A DNA stretch of 26,403 bases from CAJQGY01 sp964417685 (GTDB taxonomy: Bacteria > Pseudomonadota > Gammaproteobacteria > Magnimaribacterales > D2472), in the NCBI GenBank assembly GCA_964417685.1, contig CAYQIT010000011.1, forward strand, positions 1 to 26,403, in the 5' to 3' direction. Under the pieces are notes generated by a model, which saw nothing but the letters and a program-made list of their open reading frames with translations, was not told the origin of the DNA and made no database searches. Of this stretch, positions 1-8,016 are shown piece after piece. The first letter of the stretch is position 1. Each line of letters opens with the position of its first letter. Both the position numbers and the translations under genes were made by a program.

Positions 1-1043
1 ACCTCTGAGGAAACAAGCTTTTCTTTGGTTTGTGAAGAGAATTTAGGGTCTGGAACTTTAACAGAAATAATTGCAGTTAAACCCTCTCTTACATCATCAC
101 CTAACAAATCTGTTGGAACTTTTTTGTTTGCTCCTTCTTTTTTAATAAAAGCTTTTAAAACCCTGGTTAAGCTTCCTCTAAAACCTGCTAAATGAGTTCC
201 TCCATCTTTTTGGGGAATGTTATTGGTATAACACAATACATTCTCTGAGTATGAGTCAGTCCATTGCATTGCTATTTCAACACCCACATCATCTTTTGTA
301 GCGGAACATTCAAAAATTTCTGACACCTGCTGTTTTCTTCCTTTGAGGTGTTTTACGTAGCTGCTTAATCCGCCGTTATTTTTAAAATGTTTTGATTTCC
401 CTGTTCTTTCATCTGTAACCGTAATAGAAACCCCTGCGTTTAAAAATGAAAGCTCTTGGATTCTTTTGTGTATTCTGTCTGTTTCAAAGTTAATTGATGT
501 GAATATATCTTCTGATGGGGTAAATGTGATTTCTGTGCCGGTTTCTTTTGAGGCTTTTACTTTTTTAAGCTTTGCTGTTGGTTTGCCGCTTTTGTATTTT
601 TGTATAAATTCTCCACCATCTCTATAAACCTTGAGCGCAAGCTCTTTGGATAAAGCGTTAACAACCGAAACGCCAACCCCATGAAGGCCACCTGATACTT
701 TATAGCTATTGTCATCAAATTTTCCACCAGAGTGCAGTGTTGTGAGTATCAATTCAGCGGCGGAAATGCCTTCTTTTTCGTGCACATCAACAGGTATGCC
801 TCTACCATTATCTTTAACGGTTACGGAGCCGTTTTTGTTTACAATAACATTAATGTCTGAGCAGTGCCCAGCCATTGCCTCATCAATACAATTATCAAGC
901 ACCTCAAAAACCATGTGGTGGAGTCCAGAACCATCGTCTGTGTCTCCGATATACATACCGGGTCTTTTTTTAACTGCTTCTAGCCCCTTTAAAACCTGTA
1001 TATTCGATGAATCGTACTTAGCTTCTTCTGTTTTTTTTGGCAT
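1..1043 (-). CDS. gyrB: DNA gyrase subunit B, N-terminal part (cut by window edge)
   Basis: Encodes the ATPase subunit of gyrase, which with GyrA introduces negative supercoils. The frame is open from an ATG at 1043 to the window start, about 347 codons of roughly 800. The protein begins MPKKTEEAKYDSSNIQVLKG and contains the GHKL-ATPase features expected of GyrB: the ...GMYIGDTDDGSGLHHMV segment, the DGRGIP-type loop and GGLHGVGVSVVNALS. The last visible residues (VPDPKFSSQTKEKLVSSE) belong to the transducer domain, so the TOPRIM and C-terminal domains lie outside. It starts 6 bp after the recF stop with no clear Shine-Dalgarno, so it is probably cotranscribed with dnaA-dnaN-recF. A parS site sits 20-35 bp upstream of its start. 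Confidence 0.97.
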   Translation of the reverse strand, partial: MPKKTEEAKYDSSNIQVLKGLEAVKKRPGMYIGDTDDGSGLHHMVFEVLDNCIDEAMAGHCSDINVIVNKNGSVTVKDNGRGIPVDVHEKEGISAAELILTTLHSGGKFDDNSYKVSGGLHGVGVSVVNALSKELALKVYRDGGEFIQKYKSGKPTAKLKKVKASKETGTEITFTPSEDIFTSINFETDRIHKRIQELSFLNAGVSITVTDERTGKSKHFKNNGGLSSYVKHLKGRKQQVSEIFECSATKDDVGVEIAMQWTDSYSENVLCYTNNIPQKDGGTHLAGFRGSLTRVLKAFIKKEGANKKVPTDLLGDDVREGLTAIISVKVPDPKFSSQTKEKLVSSE

Positions 1044-1049
1044 GTTGTT

Positions 1050-2129
1050 TTAGTAGTGTAATTGTTCCACGTGGAACTTTTTAAAATCCTCAAATTTACT
1101 GTTTATTTTACTACTAAATTGGTCATCTATACAGGAAAAGATAACCTGATTTTCTATATAATTTAACGCCTCCACAAAGACGCTCATTAGGTTGTTGTCT
1201 AGCTCAGATTTTATATCATCAATGATTAGGGTTGGGTCTAGGTTGTGAATGTTTTTTAGCACTTTGTGTTGGGAGCAACACCATAAAATTGAAAAGAGTT
1301 TTTGCTCTCCCCTGGATAAAATCTGTTTGGCATCTATGTTGCCAATATAAAATTTAATGTCGGCTTTGTGGGGTCCTTTTGTGGTTGTTCTTCTGTGTTT
1401 GTCTTTGTTGTTGTTTTCGTGGATACATTCTCTAAGGTTTTGATTTTCATCCCAGCCCTGTCTAAAGGTAATGTTAATGTCTTTGAGGTAAGTCAGTTTG
1501 TGTGTTTTGCTTACATTTTCTATTAATACTTTGAGCTCCTCCATTGTATTGTTGTGGAATTCTTGTCTAATTTGATTAAGGGCTTCTCCGTGCTCTATTA
1601 GCGAACCATCCCAGACGTCTGTATTTGCTGTGTTTTGTTTTAGAAGGGTGTTTCTTTGTTTTAGTGATCTGTAATAACCAAACCAAGTATGTGAAAACCT
1701 TTTGTTTGAAATAAAAATAGCTCTATCTAAGAGCTTTCTTCTGAAATCTGGAGGGGCGTCTGCAAAAGAGAAGGTTTGATTGTGTATTGCTGTTGCTGGT
1801 TTTTTTCTGGCTAGTTTTGCTATTGGTGTTTTTTGATTGTTGTAATGAATCTCTATTGGTTTGGTTTGGTGTTTGTTAATTTCAATTATGTGGCCTGTTT
1901 CGCTATCAAACGATTTAACCTTGAAGCCTTGTTTGTTATTCTGGTTTATTAGCGCTGATATATTTGAGCTTTTAAAAGATTTTCCGCTTGAACACAAATA
2001 GATAGCTTCTAAGATAGAGGTTTTTCCAGAACCGTTCTTTCCATAGAAAAAATTAGTTTTAGGGGAAAGTTCTAAATCTAGTGATTCAAAACACCTAAAG
2101 TTCTTAAGTGTTATTTTTGATATGGGCAC
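1050..2129 (-). CDS. recF: DNA replication and repair protein RecF
   Basis: SMC-like ATPase that with RecO and RecR loads RecA at single-strand gaps. The 359 aa length is normal. The Walker A motif GKNGSGKT is at about residues 30-37 within FFYGKNGSGKTSILEAIY; the ABC-type signature region is LSRGEQKLF and the Walker B/D-loop region is PTLIIDDIKSELD near residues 300-315. The start is GTG, overlapping the dnaN stop by one base (TAGTG), which implies translational coupling. The C-terminal codons for FHVEQ contain a parS site, so this stretch carries both protein and segregation information. Confidence 0.97.
   Translation of the reverse strand: MPISKITLKNFRCFESLDLELSPKTNFFYGKNGSGKTSILEAIYLCSSGKSFKSSNISALINQNNKQGFKVKSFDSETGHIIEINKHQTKPIEIHYNNQKTPIAKLARKKPATAIHNQTFSFADAPPDFRRKLLDRAIFISNKRFSHTWFGYYRSLKQRNTLLKQNTANTDVWDGSLIEHGEALNQIRQEFHNNTMEELKVLIENVSKTHKLTYLKDINITFRQGWDENQNLRECIHENNNKDKHRRTTTKGPHKADIKFYIGNIDAKQILSRGEQKLFSILWCCSQHKVLKNIHNLDPTLIIDDIKSELDNNLMSVFVEALNYIENQVIFSCIDDQFSSKINSKFEDFKKFHVEQLHY
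1063..1078. promoter_or_regulatory. parS centromere site (ParB binding site)
   Basis: The sequence TGTTCCACGTGGAACT matches the bacterial parS palindrome TGTTNCACGTGNAACA at every fixed position except the last base. It lies inside the final codons of recF (Phe-His-Val-Glu-Gln) and 20-35 bp upstream of the gyrB start. ParA and ParB genes are encoded about 10 kb to the right, and chromosomal parS sites usually lie near parAB and the origin. It is the only match I found in the window by eye. Confidence 0.9.
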
Positions 2130-3232
2130 TATATAAGCAGAGGCATCACAACATATTTATAATCATCTGTTCCTGGGCAAGTTATTAGACAGCTTTTATC
2201 GGATCCAAAGAAGTGAATTTCAGCATTACTCTCATCTATAGAAGAAAGTATTTCTTGAAGGTAATTCACATTAAAAGCAATATCTATTTTTTCACCAGAA
2301 TAATCGCACGATAACTGTTCTTCGCCCTGCTCTTGTTCGGGGTTGTTTGCTGATATGTTGATCAGGCCATCACTAACAATAAGTCTCACCCCTCTATACT
2401 TTTCACTAGAGAGAACGCTTACTCTGCTGAGGCTCTCAGCAAGATTTTTTTTGTCCACAACAAGCGTTGAGCTCTCACCAGAGGGTATAACTTGTTCATA
2501 GTCTGGAAACTTTCCTTCAATTAGTTTGCTTGAAAATGTTGTGCCAGCAACACTAACGTTGATTGAGTTGGAGCCCAGGTTAAGCGTTATGTTTTCACTG
2601 TCCTCATTAAGCAGTTTTGCAATTTCGTTAATAGATTTTCTGGGGACAATGCCGTTGATTGGGTCACTAAGGCTTTCGTTAATGTTTTGTGTTGAAAGCG
2701 CTAGTCTGTGGGCGTCTGTTGCAACAGAGGTTATGGTTGTATTGTCCAAGGAAAGATACAAACCATTTAAGTAGTGTCTCCAATCTTGGTTGCCCATAGC
2801 AAAAGAGGTTTTGTTAATTATCGATTTAAGGTTTTGTGGTTTTATGCTAACAGGGTTGCTTAGCTCTTCAGACTCAAAAACTGGAAAGTCTTCGCTTGGC
2901 AGTGTTGCAAGGTTATATTTTCCTGTGTTTGTTTCTATTTTTAAGTTTTCACCATCAAGATAAAAATGTATCTCAGCAAGGTCTGAAAACAACCTACATA
3001 GCTCACTTAGTTTTTTGGCAGGTGCTGTTACCCTGCCGCCGCTTTTAAAATTAGAGATGGTTGATATTGTTGATATCTCAGACTCTAGGTCTGTCGCTGT
3101 AAGTTTAAGCCTTGTTTCATCTACATCAAATAAAACGTTTGCTAGTATTGGTAATGTTTGTCTTTTTTCCACAACACCAAGAGTTGTGTTGAGTGCTTTT
3201 ACGACCTCTTCTTTGGTAATATAAAAATCCAT
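2129..3232 (-). CDS. dnaN: DNA polymerase III beta sliding clamp
   Basis: The ring-shaped processivity clamp that tethers Pol III to DNA; three repeated clamp domains are expected from 367 aa (E. coli 366). Recognisable segments include MDFYITKEEVVKALNTTLGVVEKRQTLPILANVL at the N-terminus, the VATDAHRLALS motif in the middle domain and the C-terminal YVVMPLLI that forms the partner-binding pocket edge. The ATG at 3232 lies 4 bp after the dnaA stop, and the stop overlaps recF by one base, so dnaA-dnaN-recF-gyrB reads as one operon. A relaxed DnaA-box match (TTTTCCACA, 3165-3173) occurs near the start of the gene and may be chance. Confidence 0.97.
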   Translation of the reverse strand: MDFYITKEEVVKALNTTLGVVEKRQTLPILANVLFDVDETRLKLTATDLESEISTISTISNFKSGGRVTAPAKKLSELCRLFSDLAEIHFYLDGENLKIETNTGKYNLATLPSEDFPVFESEELSNPVSIKPQNLKSIINKTSFAMGNQDWRHYLNGLYLSLDNTTITSVATDAHRLALSTQNINESLSDPINGIVPRKSINEIAKLLNEDSENITLNLGSNSINVSVAGTTFSSKLIEGKFPDYEQVIPSGESSTLVVDKKNLAESLSRVSVLSSEKYRGVRLIVSDGLINISANNPEQEQGEEQLSCDYSGEKIDIAFNVNYLQEILSSIDESNAEIHFFGSDKSCLITCPGTDDYKYVVMPLLI

Positions 3233-3236
3233 TTTT

Positions 3237-4532
3237 TTAGTTTGTTAGTGCCCTTGTTAAGTTTCTGTAATCCTCTTCGTGTGAGGGGTTTTCTTTTCGC
3301 AGCTCGGCAATTTTTTTACAGGCGTGGAGAACTGTTGTGTGGTCCCTTCCATTAAAAGCCTCGCCTATCTCAGGCAGGCTGTGGTTTGTGAGCTCTTTGG
3401 TTAAGGCCATTGCGAGCTGTCTTGGTCTTGTTATTGACCTGCTTCGTCTTTTTGATAAAAGGTCTGAAAGCTTAATGTTGTAATACTCGGAAACGGTTTT
3501 TTGAATGTTTTCAATGCTTACCATTTTTGCAGAAATTACAAACAAGTCCTTTAATGCGTCTTTAACCAAAGAAAGATCAATGGGTTGGTTTGTGAACCTG
3601 GAGTTAGCTGCAACTCTTTTTAAGGCGCCCTCTAGCTCTCTAATGTTAGATCGGATTCTTTGTGCTATGTAAATGGCGCAGTCGTTTGGCAGATCAACAC
3701 CCATAGAGGAGGCCTTGCTAAGAAGAACGGCAGCCCTGGTTTCGAGCTCAGGCGGATCAATTACAACAGGAAGCCCCCAACCAAGCCTTGATTTTAAACG
3801 CTCTTCAAGACCATCTATTTCTTTTGGGTATTTGTCACAAGTAAGGATCATTTGATTGTTCCTGTCCAAAAGAGCATTAAAAGTATGAAAAAACTCTTCT
3901 TGTGACTGCTCTTTACCAGCAAAGAACTGAATGTCATCAATTAACAGTGCGTCAGCATTTCTATAAAAAGACTTGAATTCATTCATTGCGCCCAGTTGCA
4001 GGGCTTTAACCATATCAGATACGAATTTTTCTGAATGAACATAAACTATTCTTTTTTCGGGGTTGTTTTTAAGTATCTCATTTCCAACCGCATGCATAAG
4101 GTGGGTTTTACCCAGCCCAACACCACCATAGATAAACAAGGGGTTGTAATCACCCTTTGGGTTAGAGGCAACCTGTTTTGCGGCTGCAAGGGCAAGATGA
4201 TTGGACTTTCCCTCAACAAATGTGTCAAAGACATAAGAGTTAACAAGCTTGGAGTTTTCGTTTTTATTATTTCCTTGATATTTATCAACAAATGTTTCTT
4301 TTGTTAGTGTTTTGAAAACTAAACTTATGTCCTTTTTTGATTGTTGTTTAATTAACGATGTAATTTCTTCTGAAAGGTTTTTTTCAACATAGCTTAAAAT
4401 AAAATCATTGGGGGCAACAAGCTCTAGCGTATCTTTAACCAAACTCCCCTTGAGAGGCCTGATCCATGTGTTAAAATCTTCTTGTGTAAGCCTGTTTTCA
4501 AGCTTTTCTGTACATTTATTCCAAAAATCCAA
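3237..4532 (-). CDS. dnaA: Chromosomal replication initiator DnaA
   Basis: AAA+ ATPase that binds DnaA boxes and opens the origin. At 431 aa it is shorter than E. coli DnaA (467), mostly because the linker domain II (about residues 78-98) is very short. Domain I begins MDFWNKCTEKLENRL. Walker A GGVGLGKT is at about 136-143 and Walker B LLIDD at about 196-200. Domain IV carries the DNA-binding signature LPEIGEAFNGRDHTTVLHA. The start is TTG, supported by a strong Shine-Dalgarno GGGGAGA five bases upstream. The gap in front of it holds a DnaA-box pair, consistent with autoregulation. Confidence 0.98.
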   Translation of the reverse strand: MDFWNKCTEKLENRLTQEDFNTWIRPLKGSLVKDTLELVAPNDFILSYVEKNLSEEITSLIKQQSKKDISLVFKTLTKETFVDKYQGNNKNENSKLVNSYVFDTFVEGKSNHLALAAAKQVASNPKGDYNPLFIYGGVGLGKTHLMHAVGNEILKNNPEKRIVYVHSEKFVSDMVKALQLGAMNEFKSFYRNADALLIDDIQFFAGKEQSQEEFFHTFNALLDRNNQMILTCDKYPKEIDGLEERLKSRLGWGLPVVIDPPELETRAAVLLSKASSMGVDLPNDCAIYIAQRIRSNIRELEGALKRVAANSRFTNQPIDLSLVKDALKDLFVISAKMVSIENIQKTVSEYYNIKLSDLLSKRRSRSITRPRQLAMALTKELTNHSLPEIGEAFNGRDHTTVLHACKKIAELRKENPSHEEDYRNLTRALTN

Positions 4533-4537
4533 GTCTA

Positions 4538-4544
4538 TCTCCCC
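4538..4544 (-). promoter_or_regulatory. Ribosome binding site that fixes the dnaA TTG start
   Basis: Read on the minus strand, GGGGAGA lies five bases before the TTG start codon of dnaA (4530-4532). No ATG or GTG sits at a suitable distance, so this site decides the unusual start. Confidence 0.75.
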
Positions 4545-4573
4545 GTTGTTGAATACTTAGTCTATAAAAAAAT

Positions 4574-4625
4574 AAACAAGATATCTACAGGATAAACCCA
4601 TGAATTTGCTGTGGATAACTTGTTT
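4574..4625. promoter_or_regulatory. DnaA-box inverted repeat in the dnaA-rpmH gap, candidate origin or dnaA control site
   Basis: A perfect DnaA box TTATCCACA is on the minus strand at 4610-4618. Together with flanking bases it forms AAACAAGTTATCCACAG (minus, 4625-4609). The plus strand at 4574-4590 has AAACAAGATATCTACAG, which matches 15 of 17 bases. The two arms face each other across 18 bp. The right arm is a consensus box and the left a weak one (two changes). A further near match (TGTGTAAAC) is at 4658-4666. In pseudomonads and many other bacteria oriC lies in this gap, but here it is short (180 bp) with one good box, so this may be only an autoregulatory site. Confidence 0.6.
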
Positions 4626-4681
4626 GTAAGTTTGGGTAAAATGTTTTTGTGGTTTTTTGTGTAAACTTTAAATTATTAGGA

Positions 4682-4687
4682 TATAAT
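4682..4687 (+). promoter_or_regulatory. Probable -10 element for rpmH-rnpA-yidC-mnmE
   Basis: A perfect TATAAT lies 25 bp before the rpmH start. No convincing -35 hexamer is at 17 bp; TTGTGT at 4657-4662 is the nearest candidate but at 19 bp. It is the best visible promoter for the rightward rpmH operon. Confidence 0.5.
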
Positions 4688-4712
4688 GCAGGCCAATTTT
4701 TTGGTACTTATT

Positions 4713-4847
4713 ATGAAAAGAACATTTCAACCGAGCACATTAAAGAGAAAGCGTACCCACGGTTTCAGAGCAAGAATGGCTACTAAGGCTGGTAGGGCTG
4801 TGCTTTCCAATAGAAGAAAGAAAGGCAGAAAAGCGCTAAGTGTATAG
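4713..4847 (+). CDS. rpmH: 50S ribosomal protein L34
   Basis: A 44-residue very basic ribosomal protein of the large subunit. The translation begins MKRTFQPSTLKRKRTHGFRA and ends RRKKGRKALSV, which is the typical L34 sequence and length over its whole extent. It is the first gene of the rightward operon, next to the dnaA gap, as in most gammaproteobacteria. The stop is followed after two bases by the TTG start of rnpA, so the two are probably translationally coupled. Confidence 0.98.
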   Translation: MKRTFQPSTLKRKRTHGFRARMATKAGRAVLSNRRKKGRKALSV

Positions 4848-4849
4848 GT

Positions 4850-5140
4850 TTGGCACTCAAGTCTAAACTCCCTCGTCACTTTTATTCATCTGAAAATCTC
4901 AGGCTTTTTTATCTAAAAGATGCAGGTTCGTCACTGCAAATTTCAACTCCAAAGAAATTATTTAAGACGGCTGTAAGTAGAAATAAGATCAAAAGGATTA
5001 TTAAAGAAGTTTTTAGAACTGGTGGTTTGGTGCCTGTTAGCGGTGGTTTTTTGGTTTTGGTTTATGAGTCTTTTTCAGACTTAAGTTTTAAAGAGGCTTC
5101 TTTTGAGATCGTTAAAGCTGTAAAATCACATCAATATTAA
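4850..5140 (+). CDS. rnpA: Ribonuclease P protein component
   Basis: Protein cofactor of RNase P, which matures the 5' ends of tRNAs. The product is 96 aa, shorter than the usual 110-125, with the shortening at both ends. The family's RNR-type motif is present as SRNKIKRIIKEVFR at about residues 43-56, and the preceding KKLFKTAV strand fits. The start is TTG, two bases after the rpmH stop; no ATG lies near the expected N-terminus. The next gene is yidC after only 14 bp, so there is no yidD between them. Confidence 0.93.
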   Translation: MALKSKLPRHFYSSENLRLFYLKDAGSSLQISTPKKLFKTAVSRNKIKRIIKEVFRTGGLVPVSGGFLVLVYESFSDLSFKEASFEIVKAVKSHQY

Positions 5141-5154
5141 AAACATACAATTAA

Positions 5155-6693
5155 ATGAACATTAGAAGATTTTATCTTGCGGCAATATTTTTACTTTCGC
5201 TTGCGCTTTTTTATCAATACTCTGTTGAAAGAGATGCTGTTGCGGTGGGGGAGCAGCTCCAGCTTGCTGAAAAAGCAAAAGCAAAAAGAGCAGAGCTTGA
5301 GAGCGGGTTGGTGTATTTAGAAAATGATCTTCTTACGCTTATTGTTAGGGTTGGGGACGGGTCAATTGTTGAGGCCAGGGTCAATAAATATTTGGTTGAG
5401 AATGTTGAAGGTTCTTTGGGTGTTCGTATTTTTGGAAGTGATGCAACCAGTGGTTTTAAGTATTACTTTAAGTCTGGTTTTACCAATACTCCAGGCAGTT
5501 ATGTTTTTGATAGGTATGTTGATGATGGTATTGTCCTTTTGTCCGAGGATGGTGTTTATTCTAAAACAATCAAGTTTGCCGAGTCTTCTTATGAGATAAG
5601 CATTATAGATGAGTTTGTTGGAGCTGCCTCTAGTCCAGGCATTCCTTATGCATCTTTATATAGAACCAACTCAAGGTCGCTGGACATGAATTTTGAATTT
5701 TCTAGTGGCGGCCTAATAAACAGAAGCTCTTATGAGGCTTATGCTTTGAGCACAAATCAGGACCCTTATGAGGCAGATAGGCTAAGGTCTGTTGATGGTC
5801 CGGTTGGGGCGACCTCTTCTGGTGGCTGGATTGCATTTACACAAAAATACTTTTTAGCTGCTTTGTTGGGCTCTGATGAATATATTTATGGTTATAAGAT
5901 TGGCCAGGGAAAAAGTGGTGTATACAGCATGGGCTACACAGTGGAGCCTGGTGATTTTTCTACCGGTTATGTTACAAACCATACCCATAGGCTTTTTTTG
6001 GGGCCAAAGATAAGAAAAGATTTGGTTGAAAGGGCTGACAACCTTGAGCAAACAATAGAGATGGGTTGGTTTTGGTTTATCTCTCAGCCCATGGTTTGGC
6101 TTTTAGATAAAATACATGATGTTGTTGGTAGCTGGGGTTGGTCTATTGTTGTAATTACTCTTCTTTTAAAGTTGGTTCTTTGGCCTGTTACTGGGGCTGG
6201 TTTTAAGTCGATGGCTGGGCTTAGAAAGGTTCAGCCAGAGATGAAAGAAATACAAGAAAGATACGCGAATGATAGACAGAAGCTTGGGGTTGAAATGATG
6301 GCTTTGTATAAAAAGCACAAAGTTAATCCAGCCGGCGGTTGTTTGCCGTTATTGGCTCAAATGCCGTTTTTTATTGCTTTCTTTTTCGGACTACGGGAAA
6401 TGGTTGAACTAAGACAGGCCTCTTTCTTTTGGTTGGATGATCTATCTGCTCCGGATCCACTTTTTATACTTCCTGTGCTTTTTGGTTTTGTTATGGTTTT
6501 AACGCAAAGACTTAATCCGCAGCCACCAAATATGGATCCAACTCAAGCCCAAGTAATGAAAGTTATGCCTGTTATGCTTTCTGTGTTCTTTGTTGTTTTC
6601 CCATCTTCGCTTGCGCTGTATTCAGTTGTAAATGCTGGTATTTCGCTAGGCCAACAAAAATACCTTTACGCCAAATACGGCGGGTCAAACTAA
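5155..6693 (+). CDS. yidC: Membrane protein insertase YidC
   Basis: Inner-membrane insertase/chaperone of the YidC/Oxa1/Alb3 family that works alone or with SecYEG; the F0 c subunit encoded further right is a classical client. The 512 aa show an N-terminal signal-anchor (about 5-21), a large periplasmic beta domain (about 30-310) and five C-terminal membrane segments from about 312. The conserved stretch VNPAGGCLPLLAQMPFFIAFFFGLRE is present. The positively charged groove residue is a lysine (about K339, in TLLLKLVLWP) where E. coli has Arg366; lysine is also found in other families. No ribosome site is obvious. Confidence 0.96.
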   Translation: MNIRRFYLAAIFLLSLALFYQYSVERDAVAVGEQLQLAEKAKAKRAELESGLVYLENDLLTLIVRVGDGSIVEARVNKYLVENVEGSLGVRIFGSDATSGFKYYFKSGFTNTPGSYVFDRYVDDGIVLLSEDGVYSKTIKFAESSYEISIIDEFVGAASSPGIPYASLYRTNSRSLDMNFEFSSGGLINRSSYEAYALSTNQDPYEADRLRSVDGPVGATSSGGWIAFTQKYFLAALLGSDEYIYGYKIGQGKSGVYSMGYTVEPGDFSTGYVTNHTHRLFLGPKIRKDLVERADNLEQTIEMGWFWFISQPMVWLLDKIHDVVGSWGWSIVVITLLLKLVLWPVTGAGFKSMAGLRKVQPEMKEIQERYANDRQKLGVEMMALYKKHKVNPAGGCLPLLAQMPFFIAFFFGLREMVELRQASFFWLDDLSAPDPLFILPVLFGFVMVLTQRLNPQPPNMDPTQAQVMKVMPVMLSVFFVVFPSSLALYSVVNAGISLGQQKYLYAKYGGSN

Positions 6694-6705
6694 CCTAAAA
6701 CAAAT

Positions 6706-8016
6706 ATGTCGGTTGTATATGCTCTTGCAACTCCTCCTGCAAAGTCAGCAATTTGTGTTTTCCGTGTTTCTGGGGAGGGTTGTTTAGATGCGCTTGAGGG
6801 GCTTTTTGAAAAAAAACCAAAAGAGCACGGTTTCTTTTGTGTGCGGGATATGTATTTAAATAACGAGATAGTTGACTCGGTTGGCTTGATTTCATTTAAA
6901 GGACCGAAAAGCTATACCGGAGAAGATTCGTTTGAGGTTTATGGCCATGGGAGTCTTGGGGTTATGGGTTTGATGATGGATGCTTTCCAGTCATTTGGTT
7001 TTGAGGAGGCTGGCCCAGGAGAGTTCACCAAGAGGGCTTTTTTAAACAACAAGTTATCCCTTAATGAGTCAGAGTCTGTTTTAGATGTTATTAACAGCAC
7101 CTCTAAAAAAGAAGTTCTTCTAGCCTCTCAGTCACTGTCTGGGAAATTTACCAAGGAGGTTTTTGGCATTTCAGAAGCGATTGATACTATAAGGGTTAGG
7201 GTTGAGGGCGAGATAGATTTCTCTGATGAAGATGAGGTGTTTTTAGACGATTCTTTGGTTTCGGATTTGGTTTTATTAATTGAGCGACTAAATGTTTTTA
7301 TACAAGGCTGTTATAACAAAAAGGAATTGGGTTCAAAAAAAACAGTTCTTTTTATAGGTCCGCCCAATTCAGGAAAGTCTTCGGTATTTAATAGGCTTCT
7401 TGGGTTCGAAAGGGCCCTGGTATCAGATGTTGCTGGAACAACAAGGGATTTGATTGAGTCAGAGGTTTTTTACAACGACTTGTCGTTTTCAGTAATTGAT
7501 AGTGCTGGTATAAGAAGCACAGCGGACAAGATAGAGTCTAGAGGTATTGATTTCACTGTAGATGGTATTGATGATGCTGATGTGATTGTTGCCGTGTTCG
7601 AAAACACCAAGGTGGATTTGCTTGTGGAGCTTGAAGATAGGCTTAAAGATAAAAAAGTTATTAGTGTGTTAAATAAAATTGATTTGGGTGGTTTCGAGGG
7701 TGCTGATTTTGATAGCAAGGTTTCAGCAAAAACGGGGCATGGTTTTGACCAGTTTAAAAATTTAATCAAAGATGCTTTTGGTGAGGCTTATAAAAAAGAT
7801 AGCGTCTATTTAGTAAGAGATAGACATATAAAGCTTTTCGGTCTTTGTCTTGAAGGCCTAAATAGGGCTCATGAAATTCTTCAAAACAACAAAGAAATGG
7901 AAATAGCCGCAGAGGAGCTTAGGGTTTCTAGGTCGTGCCTTGATGATTTGGTCGGAAGAAAAACTCCTGACGATGTGTTGGGTGATATATTTAGTAATTT
8001 TTGTATTGGCAAGTAA
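6706..8016 (+). CDS. mnmE: tRNA modification GTPase MnmE
   Basis: Works with MnmG to make cmnm5U34 (or related) at the wobble position of several tRNAs. The 436 aa contain the N-terminal folate-binding domain, a helical domain and an inserted G domain: G1 GPPNSGKS (about 218-225), G2 DVAGTTRD (241-248), G3 DSAG (265-268), G4 NKID (about 325). The protein ends in the catalytic CIGK motif. It starts 12 bp after yidC and is the last gene before the 230-bp AT-rich gap. Its coding strand is strongly G/T-rich, unlike mnmG on the other side of the gap. Confidence 0.97.
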   Translation: MSVVYALATPPAKSAICVFRVSGEGCLDALEGLFEKKPKEHGFFCVRDMYLNNEIVDSVGLISFKGPKSYTGEDSFEVYGHGSLGVMGLMMDAFQSFGFEEAGPGEFTKRAFLNNKLSLNESESVLDVINSTSKKEVLLASQSLSGKFTKEVFGISEAIDTIRVRVEGEIDFSDEDEVFLDDSLVSDLVLLIERLNVFIQGCYNKKELGSKKTVLFIGPPNSGKSSVFNRLLGFERALVSDVAGTTRDLIESEVFYNDLSFSVIDSAGIRSTADKIESRGIDFTVDGIDDADVIVAVFENTKVDLLVELEDRLKDKKVISVLNKIDLGGFEGADFDSKVSAKTGHGFDQFKNLIKDAFGEAYKKDSVYLVRDRHIKLFGLCLEGLNRAHEILQNNKEMEIAAEELRVSRSCLDDLVGRKTPDDVLGDIFSNFCIGK

